In this document: one piece after another, positions 37,355 through 47,342 of the stretch
Position numbering within the stretch: position 1 is the first letter of the stretch
How the letters are laid out: every line of letters starts with the position of its first letter
Assembly (NCBI RefSeq): GCF_010384365.1
Contig: NZ_CP048397.1
Coordinates: 4,216,001-4,280,000 of the forward strand
DNA from: Streptomyces sp. S4.7
GTDB taxonomy: Bacteria; Actinomycetota; Actinomycetes; Streptomycetales; Streptomycetaceae
Direction: 5' to 3'
Length of the DNA: 64,000 nt
Position numbers and translations under genes: made by a program
Notes under the pieces: generated by a model
Databases searched by the model: none
The model's input: the letters and a program-made list of their open reading frames with translations, nothing else
Told to the model about the DNA's origin: nothing

Positions 37355-37771
37355 ACCCCGGCCCCTCCGGCACGGCCGGCGCCCCGCCGCACGGCGCGCC
37401 CGACCGGTCCCACACCGCCCGAACGCCGCCCGATCCCGCCGGGATCCCGCCCGGGGTATGCCTTCCACCGACCCCCGGGACCTGCGGTGGAGCAGTTCCC
37501 GAGGGCCCCCGGCCGACCCCGTCCGTACGGCGGCAGGGCACCTTCCCATGCGGCGGTCCACCGGGTCCGGGCGGCAGAAACGTCAGGAGTCGGGTTACCG
37601 TTCGAGTGGCCGTTGCGGTCTTTCGCCGTTTGACACGGGGGCGGGTTGTACCGTCACACTCCGCAGCGAAGCAGCGTCATAGCGGGGCATGTCCTGCCCC
37701 GCGGTGCCGTACTGCCGTACCGCGGTAAGGCTGTACGGGCCACCGAGTGCCGACCGGAGAGAAGAGCGAAG
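37355..37771. other. topA upstream region
   Basis: This 417-bp gap should hold the topA promoter. A TTGACA hexamer lies at 37630-37635, but no good -10 follows at 16-18 bp, so I do not call the promoter. There is no supported gene. Confidence 0.5.
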
Positions 37772-40621
37772 TTGTCCCCGACCAGCGAGACCGGACACGC
37801 CGGCCGCCGACTCGTCATCGTCGAGTCGCCTGCCAAGGCGAAGACAATCAAGGGCTATCTCGGCCCGGGATATGTCGTCGAGGCGAGCGTCGGGCACATC
37901 CGCGACCTCCCGAGCGGCGCCGCCGAGGTGCCCGAGAAGTACACGGGCGAGGTGCGCCGGCTCGGTGTGGACGTCGAACACGACTTCCAGCCGATCTACG
38001 TCGTCAACGCCGACAAGAAGGCCCAGGTCAGAAAGCTCAAGGAGCTGCTGGCCGAGTCCGACGAACTCTTCCTCGCCACCGATGAGGACCGCGAGGGCGA
38101 AGCCATCGCGTGGCATCTCCAGGAAGTCCTCAAGCCCAAGGTCCCGGTCCACCGGATGGTCTTCCACGAGATCACCAAGGAAGCGATCAGGGCCGCCGTC
38201 GCCAACCCCCGCCAGCTCAACAAGCTGATGGTGGATGCGCAGGAGACCCGCCGGATCCTGGACCGGCTCTACGGCTACGAGGTCTCGCCGGTCCTCTGGA
38301 AGAAGGTCATGCGCGGCCTGTCCGCCGGCCGCGTCCAGTCCGTCGCCACCCGGCTCGTCGTCGAGCGCGAGCGCGAGCGCATCGCCTTCCGCTCCGCCGA
38401 GTACTGGGACCTGACGGGCACCTTCAACACCGGCCGCACCGGCGACGCCTCAGACCCGTCCGCGCTGAACGCCCGGCTGTCGGCCGTCGACGGCCGCAGA
38501 ATCGCCCAGGGCCGCGACTTCGGCCCCGACGGACAGCTCAAGACCGACCAGGTGCTGCATCTGGACGAGGCCAACGCGCACGCGCTGGCCGCCGCCCTTC
38601 AGAACGCGTCCTTCGCCGTCCGCTCGGTCGAGTCGAAGCCGTACCGCCGCTCCCCGTACGCCCCCTTCCGTACGACGACGCTTCAGCAGGAGGCCTCGCG
38701 CAAGCTGGGCTTCGGGGCGAAGTCGACGATGCAGGTCGCGCAGAAGCTGTACGAGAACGGCTTCATCACCTACATGCGTACGGACTCCACGACCCTGTCC
38801 GCCACCGCCGTCTCGGCGGCGCGGGCGCAGGTCACACAGCTCTACGGGGCGAGCTATCTGCCCGACAAGCCGCGTACGTACGCCGGCAAGGTCAAGAACG
38901 CGCAGGAGGCGCACGAGGCGATCCGTCCCTCGGGCGACCGCTTCCGTACGCCCGCCGAGACCGGCCTGACCGGCGACCAGTTCCGGCTCTACGAGCTGAT
39001 CTGGAAGCGGACCGTCGCCTCCCAGATGAAGGACGCGGTCGGCAACAGCGTCACCGTCAAGATCGCGGGCACGTCGAGCGACGGCCGGGACGCCGAGTTC
39101 TCCGCGTCCGGCAAGACCATCACCTTCCACGGCTTCATGAAGGCCTATGTGGAAGGCGCCGACGACCCGAACGCGGAGCTCGACGACCGCGAGCGCCGGC
39201 TGCCGCAGGTCGCCGAGGGCGACGCGCTCACCGCCGAAGAGATCACCGTCGACGGTCACGCCACCAAGCCGCCGGCCCGCTACACCGAGGCGTCGCTGGT
39301 CAAGGAGCTGGAAGAGCGCGAGATCGGCCGTCCCTCGACGTACGCGTCGATCATCGGCACGATCCTCGACCGCGGCTACGTCTTCAAGAAGGGCACGGCG
39401 CTCGTCCCGTCGTTCCTCTCCTTCGCCGTGGTGAACCTGCTGGAGACGCACTTCGGCCGGCTCGTGGACTACGACTTCACCGCGCGGATGGAGGACGACC
39501 TCGACCGCATCGCACGGGGTGAGGCCCAGTCCGTGCCGTGGCTCAAGCGGTTCTACTTCGGCGCCGGTGACGGCCCGGAGGGCGTCACGGACGCGGCGAC
39601 CGCCGCTGCCGCCGCGGGCAACGGCGACGGCGACCACCTCGGCGGGCTCAAGGAGCTCGTCACGGACCTCGGCGCCATCGACGCACGCGAGATCTCGTCC
39701 TTCCCGATCGGCGACGGGATCATGCTGCGCGTCGGCCGCTACGGCCCCTACGTCGAGCGCGGTGAGAAGGACGCGGAGGGCCACCAGCGCGCCGACGTGC
39801 CCGAGGACATGGCGCCCGACGAGCTGACCGTCGAGTACGCGGAGGAACTGCTGGCCAAGCCCAGCGGCGACTTCGAACTCGGCGTGGACCCGCAGAGCGG
39901 GCACCAGATCGTGGCGAGGGACGGCCGTTACGGCCCGTACGTGACCGAGGTCCTGCCCGACGGCACCCCGAAGACCGGGAAGAACGCCGTCAAGCCGCGG
40001 ACCGCCTCGCTGTTCAAGTCGATGTCGCTGGACACGGTGACGCTGGCGGACGCGCTGAAGCTGATGTCGCTGCCGCGCGTCGTCGGTACGGACGCCGAAG
40101 GCGTCGAGATCACCGCCCAGAACGGCCGCTACGGCCCGTATCTGAAGAAGGGCACCGACTCGCGGTCGCTGACCGGCGAGGAGCAGCTCTTCGACATCAC
40201 GCTGGACGAGGCGCTGGCGATCTACGCCCAGCCCAAGCAGCGCGGCCGGGCGGCGGCGAAGCCTCCTTTGAAGGAGCTCGGGACGGACCCGGTGAGCGGC
40301 AGCCCGGTGGTCGTGAAGGACGGCCGCTTCGGGGCGTACGTCACCGACGGCGAGACGAACGCCACCCTGCGGACCGGCGACAGCGTCGAGGAGATCACGC
40401 CGGAGCGCGGCTACGAGCTGCTCGCCGAGAAGCGTGCCAAGGGACCCGCCAAGAAGAAGACCGCGAAGAAGGCCCCGGCGAAGAAGACCACCGCCAAGAA
40501 GGCTCCCGCCAAGAAGGCGACGGCGGCGAAGAAGACCGCGGCCAAGAAGACGACGACGGCCGCCAAGAAGACCGCCGCGAAGAAGTCGAGCGCGTCGTCC
40601 GGTACGAAGACGGACGAGTAG
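37772..40621 (+). CDS. topA: DNA topoisomerase I with lysine-rich tail
   Basis: A 949-residue type IA topoisomerase that relaxes negative supercoils. The Toprim domain starts RRLVIVESPAKAKTIKGYLG, with Toprim acidic residues in TDEDREGEAIAWH; the active-site Tyr is in GFITYMRTDST. Instead of zinc fingers, the C-terminus has several repeats with KDGRYGPY-like sequences, then a tail of about 60 residues made of AKK/PAKK repeats, the feature known to raise processivity in Streptomyces TopA. TTG 37772, after GGAGAGAAGAG, gives the expected N-terminus; the frame is open further upstream. Confidence 0.94.
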   Translation: MSPTSETGHAGRRLVIVESPAKAKTIKGYLGPGYVVEASVGHIRDLPSGAAEVPEKYTGEVRRLGVDVEHDFQPIYVVNADKKAQVRKLKELLAESDELFLATDEDREGEAIAWHLQEVLKPKVPVHRMVFHEITKEAIRAAVANPRQLNKLMVDAQETRRILDRLYGYEVSPVLWKKVMRGLSAGRVQSVATRLVVERERERIAFRSAEYWDLTGTFNTGRTGDASDPSALNARLSAVDGRRIAQGRDFGPDGQLKTDQVLHLDEANAHALAAALQNASFAVRSVESKPYRRSPYAPFRTTTLQQEASRKLGFGAKSTMQVAQKLYENGFITYMRTDSTTLSATAVSAARAQVTQLYGASYLPDKPRTYAGKVKNAQEAHEAIRPSGDRFRTPAETGLTGDQFRLYELIWKRTVASQMKDAVGNSVTVKIAGTSSDGRDAEFSASGKTITFHGFMKAYVEGADDPNAELDDRERRLPQVAEGDALTAEEITVDGHATKPPARYTEASLVKELEEREIGRPSTYASIIGTILDRGYVFKKGTALVPSFLSFAVVNLLETHFGRLVDYDFTARMEDDLDRIARGEAQSVPWLKRFYFGAGDGPEGVTDAATAAAAAGNGDGDHLGGLKELVTDLGAIDAREISSFPIGDGIMLRVGRYGPYVERGEKDAEGHQRADVPEDMAPDELTVEYAEELLAKPSGDFELGVDPQSGHQIVARDGRYGPYVTEVLPDGTPKTGKNAVKPRTASLFKSMSLDTVTLADALKLMSLPRVVGTDAEGVEITAQNGRYGPYLKKGTDSRSLTGEEQLFDITLDEALAIYAQPKQRGRAAAKPPLKELGTDPVSGSPVVVKDGRFGAYVTDGETNATLRTGDSVEEITPERGYELLAEKRAKGPAKKKTAKKAPAKKTTAKKAPAKKATAAKKTAAKKTTTAAKKTAAKKSSASSGTKTDE

Positions 40622-40786
40622 GACGAGAGCGGGCCGTACGGCCTCCGTACGGATCGTCGTACGCACCTCCGTACGGAAGTGCGCACACCGGATGACCGCC
40701 GCGCAGGAACTCCCCGGAGACCTGTGCGGCGGTCGTATGTTCGGGCGGGCCTCCGAGGACGTGCGGGCTCCGGATAGGCTGGGCGG

Positions 40787-43700
40787 ATGACGCGAGCCGA
40801 GCAGCCAACGGTCGTGAGCCCCACCTCCGACTCCGACGCACTTGCCGCAGACTCACGAGAGCGTGCCGTACGAGCCTTGTTGCGCTTCCCCCCGCTTCGG
40901 CGGCTGTGGGGCGCACAGCTCGTCGGCAGCATCGGCGATGCACTCGCCCTGCTCGTGCTTCTGCTGCTGTCGTTGCAGGCGGCGGTCGCCGAGGGCTCGT
41001 TCGGGACCGGATACCGAGGGGTGGCCTTCGCGGTCGCCGCGGTCTTCGGTGCCCGGATCCTTGCCACAGTGCTCTTCGGAGCCGTACTCCTCGGACCGCT
41101 CTCCGCCCTCACCGCACCCGGTACCGGTACGCGGTCGAAGACGGCGGGGAGCGCCGGGAACGGCGGCGGGCAGAGCCCGCAGACGAAGACCGGTGCGACG
41201 GCCGACACCACGTCCGGCGCCAAGGGCGGCCCGCTGGACCGCCGCTGGACGATGATCGGGGCCGACGGCGTACGCCTCGCGCTGCTCATCGTCGCGCCCC
41301 TGTGGCTCGACTGGAGTCCCGCCAACGCACTGCCCATCCTTCTCAGTACGGTCTTCGTCGTCGGCGTCGCCGAGCGCTTCTGGACAGTGGCCAAGGAGAG
41401 TGCGGCGCCCGCCCTGCTCCCGGCCCCGCCGCCGGAAGGCGCCGCCGTACGCCCGCTGCCGGACCACCTCGACGCGCTGCGCCGGCTCTCGCTGCGCACC
41501 GGCTTCGTCGCGATCCCCCTGGCCGCCGCCGTCCTGCTTGTCGTCACGCTGATCGGCAACCTGCTGGGCACGGGCATCGAGTGGTTCTCGCTGCACCAGG
41601 CGGCCCTCGGTTCGTATGTCGCGGCCGGCCTGTTCGCCGCCTCCGTGTCGACCCTGTTCATGCTGGAGCTGCCCGGCGGCCCCACCCCGCGCCCGCGCTC
41701 GCCGCTCGAAGGTCTGCGCCGGCCGGCGACCGGTACCGGCCCCGACAAGGGCCGCACGGGAGCGGTGCCGCTGTTCGTCGCCGCCTGCGCGGCCGTCGCC
41801 GCGGCCATCGCGTCCGCCGTCGCCGTCTCCGTACTGCACGCCAAGGACCTGGGCGGCGGGCCGGTCGCCTTCGCCCTCCTGGTGCTCGCCCTGACGGGCG
41901 GCACGGGAATCGGCATCCGCGGCGCCGCGAAGGTGCTGCCCGGACTGTCCCGGCGGCGCCTGCTGGCGCTGGCGATCGCCGTCACCGGTGTCGCGCTGCT
42001 GGCCGTGGGACTCGTCCCGGACACGGCGACCGTGCTGTTCGTCGCGCTGCTCGCCGGTGTGTCCGCCGGTGTCGCGGCGAACACCGGCCACGGGCTGATC
42101 GACCAGGAGACCGAGGAGTACCGGCGCGGCCGGCAGACCGACCACCTCCAGGCCGTCGTACGCGTCTTCGTCGCGCTCGGCGCCGTCGCGGCGCCCGTCC
42201 TGGCCGCCGCGATCGGACCGCACCGGCTCGCCTCCGGAGACTTCGTCTTCGCCCACGGCGGCGCGGCCTTCACACTGATGCTGGTCGGCGCGCTGCTGCT
42301 GCCGGTGGCCGCCGTCGTACTCGCCAAGACCGACGACCGGTCGGGCGTACCGCTGCGGCGTGATCTGCGTGACGCGCTGCGCGGCGGCGCCGACCCGGTG
42401 CAGACCCAGGCGGCGAACGGTTTCTTCCTGGCGGTCGAGGGCGGCGACGGCGCCGGGAAGTCGACCCAGGTCGAGGCGCTGGCCGAGTGGATCCGCGCCA
42501 AGGGCCACGAGGTCGTCGTGACCCGCGAGCCCGGCGCGACGCCCGTGGGCAAGCGGCTCCGCTCGATCCTCCTGGACGTGTCGAGCGCCGGTCTGTCCAA
42601 CCGCGCGGAGGCGCTGCTGTACGCGGCCGACCGCGCGGAGCACGTCGACACGGTCGTACGCCCCGCCCTGGAGCGCGGTGCGATCGTCATCTCGGACCGC
42701 TACATCGACTCCTCCGTGGCCTACCAGGGCGCCGGGCGTGATCTGGCGCCGACCGAGATCGCCCGTATCTCGCGCTGGGCCACGGACGGTCTCGTACCGC
42801 ATCTGACGGTGCTGCTCGACGTCTCGCCCGAGGCGGCGCGCGAGCGCTTCACGGAGGCGCCCGACCGGCTGGAGTCCGAGCCCGTCGAGTTCCATCAGCG
42901 GGTACGCGACGGCTTCCTCACGCTCGCCGCCTCCGACCCGGGCCGTTACCTGGTCGTGGACGCGGCGCAGGAGCCCGAGTCCGTCACCACCGTCGTACGG
43001 CACCGGCTCGACCAGATGCTGCCGCTCTCCGCCGCCGAGGTGAAGGCGCAGGAGGAGGCGCGGAAGGCCGCCGCCGAGGAGGCGCGGCGCCGGGCCGAGG
43101 AAGAGGCGGCGCGCAAGGCCGAGGAGGAGCGCTTGGAGCGCGAGCGGCAGGCGCAGCTCGCCAAGCTCCGGGCCGAGGAGGAGGAGCGCAAGCGCCGCGA
43201 GCTGGAGGAGGCGCGGCAGCGCGAGGCCGACCGGCAGGCGATGGAGGCGAGGGAGCGGGCCGAGGAGGCGCGCAGGCTCGCCGAGGAGGAGCGCGTACGG
43301 CGCGAGGCCGAGGACGCGACGCGGCGTGCCGAGCAGGAGCGGCTGCGGCGGCTCGCCGAGGAGGAGAGCCGGCTCAGGGCCGAGGCCGAGGAGCGGCGGC
43401 GCGAGAAGCAGCGCCGTGCCGAGGAGTCGCTGCTGCGGGCCGAGGAGGCGCGGCGGCTGGCGGAGGCCGCCCAGGCGGCCGCGAAGGCCGAACGTGCCGA
43501 GTCGGACAGTGAGTTGACCGTTCCGACACCTGTCGTGTCGCCGTCCGCGGGTGCCTCGGGTGTTTCGGGTGCCACGGGTGAGAAGCGGGTGGTCGCCCCG
43601 GACGACGCGACGCAGGAGGTGCCGGCGCCCAAGGGCGGCGAACGGGGCGGCGCGGACAACGACGAGACGCGGGTGATCCCGCAGGTTCCGGACCCGGCGG

Positions 43701-44200
43701 ACGGGGCGGAGGCTTCGGGGTCCGGTTCGGGTGCCGAGCCGGGTCGGGGTTCGGGTTCGGGCTCCGCGTCCGGTTCGGGCGCCGCTCCGGACCGGGCGGT
43801 CGACGAGACGGCCGTACTGCCTCCGGTACGTGACGTGCCCGACGTACGCGAGGGATCCGGGTCGCGGCCCGGGGACCGGGCGGCGGACGAGACCGCTGTA
43901 CTGCCGCCCGTGCGGGACGCGGATCCGGCCGACCGGGTGCCGCCCGGCTACTTCCGGGAGGACGCGCAGGGATCGGCGCCCGCGCCGTCGGCGCCGCCCG
44001 CGCCGGCCACCTCGGCGGGGGACGACCGGACGCGCGAACTGCCGCAGGTCGACCCGGAGCGGCCGGCCCGGCGGCGTTCGGACTGGGCGGAGGAGACTCC
44101 CCTGGACGACCTGCCGACCCTCGCGGACGAACTGCTCGGTCCGCACGACGATGACGACGACAACGGCGGGACGCGCGGGGGTCGGGGCCGCGGTCGCTGA
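40787..44200 (+). CDS. tmk: Thymidylate kinase fused to an N-terminal MFS-like membrane domain and a long coiled-coil tail
   Basis: An 1137-residue fusion. Residues about 30-530 form an MFS-like membrane domain with roughly 10-12 helices. Residues about 545-750 are a complete dTMP kinase: P-loop EGGDGAGKST, TREPG, and the DRY-type SDRYIDSSVAYQG. Residues about 752-905 are a highly charged coiled coil of Glu/Arg/Ala. The acidic C-terminal tail carries five D-x-T-x-x-[hydrophobic]-P motifs (43601-44043). The kinase makes dTDP for DNA synthesis; the fusion would place it at the membrane. Such fused Tmk proteins are known in streptomycetes. The role of the other domains is not known. Confidence 0.88.
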   Translation: MTRAEQPTVVSPTSDSDALAADSRERAVRALLRFPPLRRLWGAQLVGSIGDALALLVLLLLSLQAAVAEGSFGTGYRGVAFAVAAVFGARILATVLFGAVLLGPLSALTAPGTGTRSKTAGSAGNGGGQSPQTKTGATADTTSGAKGGPLDRRWTMIGADGVRLALLIVAPLWLDWSPANALPILLSTVFVVGVAERFWTVAKESAAPALLPAPPPEGAAVRPLPDHLDALRRLSLRTGFVAIPLAAAVLLVVTLIGNLLGTGIEWFSLHQAALGSYVAAGLFAASVSTLFMLELPGGPTPRPRSPLEGLRRPATGTGPDKGRTGAVPLFVAACAAVAAAIASAVAVSVLHAKDLGGGPVAFALLVLALTGGTGIGIRGAAKVLPGLSRRRLLALAIAVTGVALLAVGLVPDTATVLFVALLAGVSAGVAANTGHGLIDQETEEYRRGRQTDHLQAVVRVFVALGAVAAPVLAAAIGPHRLASGDFVFAHGGAAFTLMLVGALLLPVAAVVLAKTDDRSGVPLRRDLRDALRGGADPVQTQAANGFFLAVEGGDGAGKSTQVEALAEWIRAKGHEVVVTREPGATPVGKRLRSILLDVSSAGLSNRAEALLYAADRAEHVDTVVRPALERGAIVISDRYIDSSVAYQGAGRDLAPTEIARISRWATDGLVPHLTVLLDVSPEAARERFTEAPDRLESEPVEFHQRVRDGFLTLAASDPGRYLVVDAAQEPESVTTVVRHRLDQMLPLSAAEVKAQEEARKAAAEEARRRAEEEAARKAEEERLERERQAQLAKLRAEEEERKRRELEEARQREADRQAMEARERAEEARRLAEEERVRREAEDATRRAEQERLRRLAEEESRLRAEAEERRREKQRRAEESLLRAEEARRLAEAAQAAAKAERAESDSELTVPTPVVSPSAGASGVSGATGEKRVVAPDDATQEVPAPKGGERGGADNDETRVIPQVPDPADGAEASGSGSGAEPGRGSGSGSASGSGAAPDRAVDETAVLPPVRDVPDVREGSGSRPGDRAADETAVLPPVRDADPADRVPPGYFREDAQGSAPAPSAPPAPATSAGDDRTRELPQVDPERPARRRSDWAEETPLDDLPTLADELLGPHDDDDDNGGTRGGRGRGR

Positions 44201-44256
44201 GAGGATTCGGGACCGGCCGAGGGGTGGGCGGTGTCAGGTGTCGGACGGCTGCGACA

Positions 44257-44304
44257 CCGGCCCCGGCTCGGCCCCGGCTCGGCCCCGGCCGTCGGCCGGG
44301 GCCG
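44257..44304. terminator. GC repeats and terminator hairpin after tmk
   Basis: Three 11-bp GGCCCCGGCTC-like repeats run into a perfect 11-bp hairpin (arms 44280-44290 and 44294-44304, 3-nt loop). It lies between tmk and the delta' gene. Confidence 0.65.
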
Positions 44305-44434
44305 GAATGTCGGCCTGTGCCCAGGTGGGACGGGATTGTCAGACCCTGGCCCCACAATGGATCCCGTAAGTCGGCAGCCGGTCCCGATCCCGGTCCGGAT
44401 GCCGAAGCACGCAACTCGGAGGCGGTGACGGCGC

Positions 44435-45640
44435 ATGACCGTATGGGACGACCTGGTCGGGCAGGACCGCATCGCCGACACGCTCACCGCGGCCGCCCGT
44501 GACGCGGACGCCCGTGTCACGGCCGAGTCCTCGGGCACCGCCCCGCCCGAGGCGACGAAGATGACGCACGCGTGGCTGTTCACCGGCCCGCCGGGCTCCG
44601 GCCGTTCCACCGCTGCCCGGGCCTTCGCCGCCGCACTCCAGTGCACCAGCCCGGACCGCGCGATGGGCGGCACACCGGGCTGCGGGTTCTGCGACGGCTG
44701 CCACACGAGCCTGATCGGTACGCACGCGGACGTCGAGGTGGTCCGCACCGACCTGCTCTCCATCGGCGTCAAGGACACGAGGGAGCTGGTCCGCCGGGCC
44801 CAGCTCTCCCCGGCTGTCGGACGGTGGCAGGTCATCGTCCTGGAAGACGCCGACCGCCTCACCGAGGGCGCGGGCAACGTCCTGCTGAAGGCCGTCGAGG
44901 AGCCCGCGCCCCGCACGGTCTGGCTGCTCTGCGCGCCTTCCCTGGAAGACGTCCTGCCCACGATCCGCTCCCGCTGCCGCCATCTCACGCTCCGTACGCC
45001 ACCGGTGGACGCCGTCGCGGACGTCCTGATGAGGCGCGACGGCATCGAGCCGGTGGCCGCCGCCGCCGCGGCGCGAGCCACCCAGGGGCACATCGGCCGC
45101 GCCCGCCGTCTCGCCACGGACGAGCGGGCCCGCGCCCGCCGGGCCACCGTCCTCAAGGTCCCGCTGCGCGTGGAGGACATCGGCGGTTGCCTCCGGGCCG
45201 CGCAGGAGCTGATCGACGCGGCGGGGGAGGACTCCAAGGAGGTCGCCGAGGGCGTCGACGCCAAGGAGACCGAGGACATGAAGGCCGCCCTCGGTGCCGC
45301 GCCGGGCGGCCGGATGCCGCGCGGTACGGCGGGCGTGATGAAGGAGCTGGCGGACCGGCAGAAGCGCCGCTCCACCCGTACGCAGCGGGACAGCCTCGAT
45401 CTGGCGCTCACCGATCTGACGGGCTTCTACCGTGACGTGCTGGCGATCCAGTTCGGCTCACGCACCGGGATCGCCAACGAGGACGTACGGGACGCCCTCG
45501 ACCGGATCGCGAGAGCGTCGACGCCGGAGGCCACCCTGCGCCGGATAGAGGCGATCGTGGCCTGCCGTCAGGCGCTGGACCGCAATGTGGCGCCGCTGCT
45601 GGCGGTCGAGGCGATGACGGTGTCGCTGCGGTCCGGGTGA
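44435..45640 (+). CDS. holB: DNA polymerase III subunit delta'
   Basis: A 401-residue clamp-loader subunit. It has the AAA+ fold, with GPPGSGRST where the Walker A Lys is Arg, as expected for the ATPase-inactive delta' subunit; a four-Cys zinc module around GCGFCDGCH; a degenerate Walker B EDADRL; and the arginine-finger SRC motif in TIRSRCRHL. It loads the sliding clamp together with tau and delta. It follows tmk, an arrangement also seen in many other bacteria (tmk-holB). ATG 44435 lies after GGAGGCGG. Confidence 0.92.
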   Translation: MTVWDDLVGQDRIADTLTAAARDADARVTAESSGTAPPEATKMTHAWLFTGPPGSGRSTAARAFAAALQCTSPDRAMGGTPGCGFCDGCHTSLIGTHADVEVVRTDLLSIGVKDTRELVRRAQLSPAVGRWQVIVLEDADRLTEGAGNVLLKAVEEPAPRTVWLLCAPSLEDVLPTIRSRCRHLTLRTPPVDAVADVLMRRDGIEPVAAAAAARATQGHIGRARRLATDERARARRATVLKVPLRVEDIGGCLRAAQELIDAAGEDSKEVAEGVDAKETEDMKAALGAAPGGRMPRGTAGVMKELADRQKRRSTRTQRDSLDLALTDLTGFYRDVLAIQFGSRTGIANEDVRDALDRIARASTPEATLRRIEAIVACRQALDRNVAPLLAVEAMTVSLRSG

Positions 45641-45702
45641 GTGCCGTCACCCGTACGGGCTCGGAAAAGAGACAGCCGCCGTGTGACGGTTAGGCTCCTC
45701 GA

Positions 45703-47229
45703 ATGGACCTCAGGCGCCTCCTCCGTCTCTCCGCCGCCGGGCTCGCCGCGGCCGGTCTGCTCGTCTCGGGCTGCACTTCCGGCGATTCGTCGTCGGGCGG
45801 GACGTCGCCGGAGTCCGGGGCACCGGCCGCGCTGAAGAAGTACTACGGGCAGAAGCTCGACTGGCACGGATGCGGCGCGCCCGACTTCCAGTGCGCCACG
45901 ATGAGGGCGCCGCTCGACTACGAGAAGGCGGACGGCGCCGAGATCAAACTCGCCGTCGCCCGCAAGAAGGCCACCGGCCCCGGCAAGCGTCTGGGCTCCC
46001 TCCAGGTCAACCCGGGCGGCCCCGGCGGCTCGGCCGTCGACTACCTCCAGGGGTACGCGGGCATCGGCTACCCGGAGCCGGTCCGCGCCCGGTACGACAT
46101 GGTCGCCGTCGACCCGCGCGGAGTCTCCCGCAGCTCACCCGTCGAATGCCTCACCGGCAAGGAGATGGACGCCTTCACCCAGGTCGACCAGACGCCCGAT
46201 GACACGACCGAGCGGAACCTCCTGGCGGCCTCCTACAAGAAGCTCGCCCAGGGCTGCGCGAAGCGCTCCGCCGACATCCTCCCGCATGTCTCCACGATCG
46301 AGGCCGCCCGCGACATGGACATCCTCAGGGCGGCCCTCGGCGACGAGAAGCTGTCGTACGTCGGGGCGTCGTACGGCACCTTCCTGGGCGCCACGTACGC
46401 CGAACTCTTCCCCAAGCGGGTCGGCCGCCTCGTCCTCGACGGAGCGATGGACCCCTCCCTGCCGGCCGACGAGATGAACCGCGACCAGACGGCGGGCTTC
46501 GAGACCGCCTTCTCGGCGTTCGCGGCGGACTGCGTCAAGCAGCCGGACTGCCCGCTCGGCACCGGTTCGGCGGCCGACGCGGCCCAGCGTATGAAGTCCT
46601 TCTTCGACACCCTCGACTCCGAGCCGGTCCCGACCGGCGAACCGCGAGAGCTCGGCGAGTCCCTGGCCACCACGGGTGTGATCAACGCCATGTACGACGA
46701 GTCAGGGTGGCCAGGCCTCCGTGATTCCCTCACCAGCGCGATGGACGGCGACGGCTCCGGGCTCCTCGCCCTGGCCGACAGTTACTACGAGCGCGAGGGC
46801 GACGGCTCGTTCAGCAACCTCATGTACGCCAACGCGGCCGTGAACTGCCTGGACCTCCCGGCCGCCTTCAACAAACCCGCCGACGTCGACGCGGCGGCCC
46901 CCTCCTTCCAGGAGGCGTCCCCGGTCTTCGGCACGGCCCTGGCCTGGGCCGGCCTGAACTGCGCCTACTGGCCGACCGAGGCGACCGGCACCCCCCACCG
47001 CATCGCGGCCAAGGGCGCACCCCCGATCCTCGTGGTCGGCACCACCCGCGACCCGGCGACCCCGTACAAGTGGGCCCAGTCCCTCGCCGAGCAGCTCGCC
47101 TCCGGCGTCCTGCTGACGTACGACGGCGACGGCCACACGGCGTACGGCCGCGGCAGCGACTGTGTGGACACGGCGATCAACACCTACCTCCTCGAAGGCA
47201 CCCCACCCAAGAACGGCAAGAAGTGCTGA
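45703..47229 (+). CDS. Secreted alpha/beta hydrolase, tripeptidyl-aminopeptidase-like lipoprotein
   Basis: A 508-residue exported hydrolase with a lipoprotein signal peptide (lipobox VSGC, Cys about 24). The nucleophile elbow is VGASYGTFLG (Ser), the acid is in TRDPATPY (Asp) and the base in GDGHTAYG (His). The oxyanion-hole NPGGPGGS sequence is typical of the Streptomyces tripeptidyl aminopeptidase/SlpD-SlpE family (peptidase S33). It probably removes short N-terminal peptides from substrates outside the cell. It is the last chromosomal gene before the tRNA and the integrated element. Confidence 0.9.
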   Translation: MDLRRLLRLSAAGLAAAGLLVSGCTSGDSSSGGTSPESGAPAALKKYYGQKLDWHGCGAPDFQCATMRAPLDYEKADGAEIKLAVARKKATGPGKRLGSLQVNPGGPGGSAVDYLQGYAGIGYPEPVRARYDMVAVDPRGVSRSSPVECLTGKEMDAFTQVDQTPDDTTERNLLAASYKKLAQGCAKRSADILPHVSTIEAARDMDILRAALGDEKLSYVGASYGTFLGATYAELFPKRVGRLVLDGAMDPSLPADEMNRDQTAGFETAFSAFAADCVKQPDCPLGTGSAADAAQRMKSFFDTLDSEPVPTGEPRELGESLATTGVINAMYDESGWPGLRDSLTSAMDGDGSGLLALADSYYEREGDGSFSNLMYANAAVNCLDLPAAFNKPADVDAAAPSFQEASPVFGTALAWAGLNCAYWPTEATGTPHRIAAKGAPPILVVGTTRDPATPYKWAQSLAEQLASGVLLTYDGDGHTAYGRGSDCVDTAINTYLLEGTPPKNGKKC

Positions 47230-47342
47230 CCACCCCCTCTCCACACTCACGGGCTGGTGCGGGGCACCCCTGAGAACCCTGTAGACTTGGCGCCGCTGCT
47301 GATGCGAACCTGACCGTGCGCGGACAGACAACTCCGCAGCTT

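Noticed and set aside
37630..37652. TTGACA as -35 of a topA promoter.
   Set aside because: No acceptable -10 lies at 16-18 bp. TACCGT is only 13 bp away. The hexamer alone is not enough.
40622..40786. Several CCGTACGG palindromes after topA as a regulatory array.
   Set aside because: TACG-rich short palindromes are common throughout this genome, including within genes, so clustering here is not clearly special.
40853..44146. A 1097-codon open frame antisense to tmk.
   Set aside because: Long antisense frames are common in high-G+C DNA. The sense strand encodes an intact kinase with all motifs; the antisense product is Arg/Gly-rich and has no domain.
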